Part shown: positions 62,252-64,000 of the stretch, one piece after another
How positions within the stretch are numbered: position 1 is the first letter of the stretch
How the letters are laid out: every line of letters begins with the position of its first letter
NCBI RefSeq assembly: GCF_024347395.1
Contig: NZ_AP025472.1
Span: forward strand, 992,001 to 1,056,000
Direction of reading: 5' to 3'
DNA: 64,000 bases
DNA from: Vibrio cortegadensis
GTDB taxonomy: Bacteria > Pseudomonadota > Gammaproteobacteria > Enterobacterales > Vibrionaceae
Translations under genes and position numbers: made by a program
The notes under the pieces: model-generated
Told to the model about the DNA's origin: nothing
The model's database searches: none
Seen by the model: only the letters and a program-made list of their open reading frames with translations

Positions 62252-62878
62252 ATGCTTAATCAGAAAATTGTCATTATCGATACTGGTTGTGCCAACGTAT
62301 CCTCAGTGAAATTTGCGATACAACGTTTGGGGTATGAAGTGGTGATTTCGAAAGATCCGGAAGTGGTCTTAGCCGCAGATAAGTTGTTTTTGCCAGGAGT
62401 CGGTACCGCAAGCGAAGCAATGAAAAACCTTGAGCAGCGAGATCTAATCAGTTTAGTCAAACAAGTAGAAAAACCGCTGCTTGGTATCTGCTTAGGGATG
62501 CAGCTGTTAGGACGCCTCTCTCAAGAGAAAGGCCAGAAAGCAGATGCTCAAGTTGAGTGTTTAGGTTTGTGCTCTGGTGAAGTTCGCTTGATGGAGACAG
62601 GTGATTTACCATTGCCTCATATGGGGTGGAATACCGTGTCAGCATCTCAAGGGCACCCTTTATTCAAAGATATTGAAGAAGGTGAATATTTTTACTTTGT
62701 GCATAGTTTTGCCATGCCCGTTGGTGATTACACTATCGCTCAATGTGAATATGGCAACCCATTTACCGCTGCTTTGCAAAGTGATAATTACTATGGGGTT
62801 CAATTTCACCCAGAGCGTTCTTCAAAAGCAGGTTCGAAGCTGATACAAAACTTTTTAGAGCTGAGTTTTTTGAGATGA
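62252..62878 (+). CDS. hisH: Imidazole glycerol phosphate synthase subunit HisH
   Basis: This 208-aa class I glutamine amidotransferase supplies ammonia to HisF. The catalytic triad is Cys in LLGICLGMQLLG, His in GVQFHPERS and Glu next to it. The protein runs about ten residues past the usual ending (NFLELSFLR), because a 28-bp tandem repeat begins within its last codons. Confidence 0.96.
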   Translation: MLNQKIVIIDTGCANVSSVKFAIQRLGYEVVISKDPEVVLAADKLFLPGVGTASEAMKNLEQRDLISLVKQVEKPLLGICLGMQLLGRLSQEKGQKADAQVECLGLCSGEVRLMETGDLPLPHMGWNTVSASQGHPLFKDIEEGEYFYFVHSFAMPVGDYTIAQCEYGNPFTAALQSDNYYGVQFHPERSSKAGSKLIQNFLELSFLR

Positions 62879-62907
62879 GTTTTTAGAGCTAAGTTTCTAG
62901 AGCTGTA
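62852..62907 (+). repeat. Tandem repeat at the hisH 3' end
   Basis: TTTTTAGAGCTGAGTTT at 62852 recurs as TTTTTAGAGCTAAGTTT at 62880, a period of 28 bp, with a third partial TAGAGCTG at about 62899. The first copy includes the hisH stop codon; the second is intercistronic. Confidence 0.75.
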
Positions 62908-62944
62908 GCCATACCGCATCTATGAGAAAGAAAAGGAATTTACA

Positions 62945-63682
62945 TTGATCATTCCAGCATTAGATTTAATAGAAGGCCAAGTCGTTCGTTTGTTCCAAGG
63001 GGACTATGGTCAAGTAACAGAATACAAAGTGGATCCGGCTGAGCAGTTTAATCTGTATCACCAAGCGGGAGCGAACTGGCTTCATCTTGTCGATCTTACC
63101 GGCGCAAAAGATACCACTGCCCGCCAGCTTGATTTGATCGCCACCTTGTTAGCCAGTACCCCAGCGAGTATTCAAATTGGTGGTGGCGTTCGCAACGAGC
63201 AAGATGTGGTGGATTTACTTGAAGCAGGCGCACAACGAGTTGTGGTGGGTTCAACGGCCGTTAAACAGCCTGAATTAGTTAAAGGTTGGATGACAAAATA
63301 CGGAGCCGAGAAGATCGTACTCGCTCTCGATATCAATATTGATCAGCAAGGCGTACGTAAAGTTGCAATTTCAGGCTGGCAAGAAGATTCAGGCGTGACG
63401 ATCGAAGCGTTGATCGATGATTATTTAACGGTTGGTTTGAAGCATGTGCTGTGCACGGATATTTCAAGAGACGGGACTTTAGAAGGCTCGAATGTCGAAC
63501 TGTATGTTGATCTTTGTAAGCAATATCCACAAGTGCAATTTCAATCATCAGGCGGCATTGGATGCTTAGCGGACATTGAAGCTTTAAAAGGAAGTGGTGT
63601 CGCTGGCGTGATTGTTGGCCGTGCGCTTTTGGATGGTAAGTTTACCGCAGAGGAGGCGTTCTCATGTTGGCAAAGCGAATAG
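62945..63682 (+). CDS. hisA: ProFAR isomerase (HisA)
   Basis: This 245-aa TIM-barrel isomerase opens the ribose of ProFAR to give PRFAR. It begins with the rare TTG codon at 62945 (AAAGGA upstream), which gives the conserved MIIPALDLIEG. Other motifs: IGGGVRNE, VVVGSTAV, CTDISRDGTLEGSN and SSGGIG for phosphate binding. It overlaps hisF by 19 bp. Confidence 0.96.
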   Translation: MIIPALDLIEGQVVRLFQGDYGQVTEYKVDPAEQFNLYHQAGANWLHLVDLTGAKDTTARQLDLIATLLASTPASIQIGGGVRNEQDVVDLLEAGAQRVVVGSTAVKQPELVKGWMTKYGAEKIVLALDINIDQQGVRKVAISGWQEDSGVTIEALIDDYLTVGLKHVLCTDISRDGTLEGSNVELYVDLCKQYPQVQFQSSGGIGCLADIEALKGSGVAGVIVGRALLDGKFTAEEAFSCWQSE

Positions 63683-64000
63683 TACCGTGTCTCGATGTCC
63701 GAGATGGACAAGTGGTAAAGGGTGTTCAGTTCCGAAATCATGAAATTATTGGTGATATTGTTCCTTTGGCGCAGCGATACGCTGAAGAGGGGGCGGATGA
63801 GTTGGTCTTCTACGATATTACCGCATCGAGTGACGGCCGAGTGGTTGATAAAAGCTGGGTGGCACGTGTCGCGGAAGTGATTGATATTCCATTCTGTGTC
63901 GCGGGTGGCATTAAATCGGCTGAAGACGCATCTCGCATTTTAGAGTTTGGTGCAGACAAAGTCTCTATCAACTCGCCTGCGTTAGCGAACCCAGAGCTGA
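63664..64000 (+). CDS. hisF: Imidazole glycerol phosphate synthase subunit HisF (5' part, cut by window edge)
   Basis: The first 112 codons are present and in frame to the end of the window. The product starts MLAKRIVPCLDVRDGQVVKG, the HisF signature with catalytic Asp, followed by FYDITASSDGR and VAGGIKSAEDA. HisF joins HisH to make imidazole glycerol phosphate and AICAR. It overlaps hisA by 19 bp with GAGGAGG upstream of the ATG. Confidence 0.96.
   Translation, partial: MLAKRIVPCLDVRDGQVVKGVQFRNHEIIGDIVPLAQRYAEEGADELVFYDITASSDGRVVDKSWVARVAEVIDIPFCVAGGIKSAEDASRILEFGADKVSINSPALANPEL

Noticed and set aside
1..64000. Search for tRNA, rRNA, CRISPR, transposase, integrase or attachment sites
   Set aside because: Reading both strands by eye showed none; a covariance or HMM scan would be needed to exclude a degraded element.

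Overview
The window reads as a chromosomal segment of a marine gammaproteobacterium of the Vibrionaceae, most likely Vibrio. The evidence is close family resemblance of housekeeping proteins to their enterobacterial counterparts, a VicH-type H-NS next to a guanosine kinase, a CheV, and the gene order bioABFCD - htpX - photo-oxidative-stress-type operon - purB - hflD - mnmA - gsk - hns - his operon, which matches the Vibrio cholerae large chromosome as I remember it. Almost all the DNA is coding. I saw no insertion sequence, phage, integron, CRISPR array, rRNA or tRNA, and no broken gene. The only incomplete gene is hisF, cut by the right edge.

Layout. 1-7430: outer-membrane barrel protein, a 29-aa YnhF-like membrane peptide, a patatin phospholipase, pykA, the glucose regulator mlc, cheV and yciK. 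7561-14141: sohB, cmk, rpsA, ihfB, lapA-lapB (LPS homeostasis) and pyrF. 14287-17527: a periplasmic molybdopterin-domain-like protein translationally coupled to a diguanylate cyclase, then miaE and an unknown membrane-anchored protein. 17805-28677: cysB, a methyltransferase, ald/lrp (divergent), ftsK, lolA, rarA and serS. 29003-36388: a three-gene phosphorelay made of a 1532-aa unorthodox sensor kinase with two solute-binding domains, a REC-TPR protein and a REC-EAL c-di-GMP phosphodiesterase; it resembles VieSAB and Roc systems. 36459-41584: biotin genes bioA/bioBFCD around a BirA operator. 41682-42972: an unlisted 55-aa protein and htpX. 43144-49422: an eight-gene tightly overlapping operon (NTF2-like, SDR, FAD oxidase, DUF1365, cyclopropane-synthase-like, DUF2878, chalcone-isomerase-like, DUF3833 lipoprotein) preceded by a tandem array of TTGTACAA-type palindromes. 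49535-55103: purB, hflD, mnmA, an unknown 89-aa protein, gsk and hns. 55526-57412: a lysine riboswitch followed by an NhaC-family transporter, probably a lysine carrier. 57578-64000: the histidine operon with leader peptide hisL, attenuator and hisGDCBHA(F).

Regulatory RNA is well represented: the lysine riboswitch, the his attenuator, an rpsA leader with GGA-loop hairpins, and a hairpin that hides the ribosome-binding site of the methyltransferase gene at 18845. c-di-GMP metabolism appears twice, once as synthesis (14747) and once as degradation (35174), each tied to a periplasmic sensing module. The most promising material for new biology is the kinase/REC-TPR/REC-EAL triad with a 27-bp palindrome in its promoter region, the membrane-lipid operon with its operator array, the molybdopterin-domain/GGDEF pair, and the small proteins of 29 and 55 aa.
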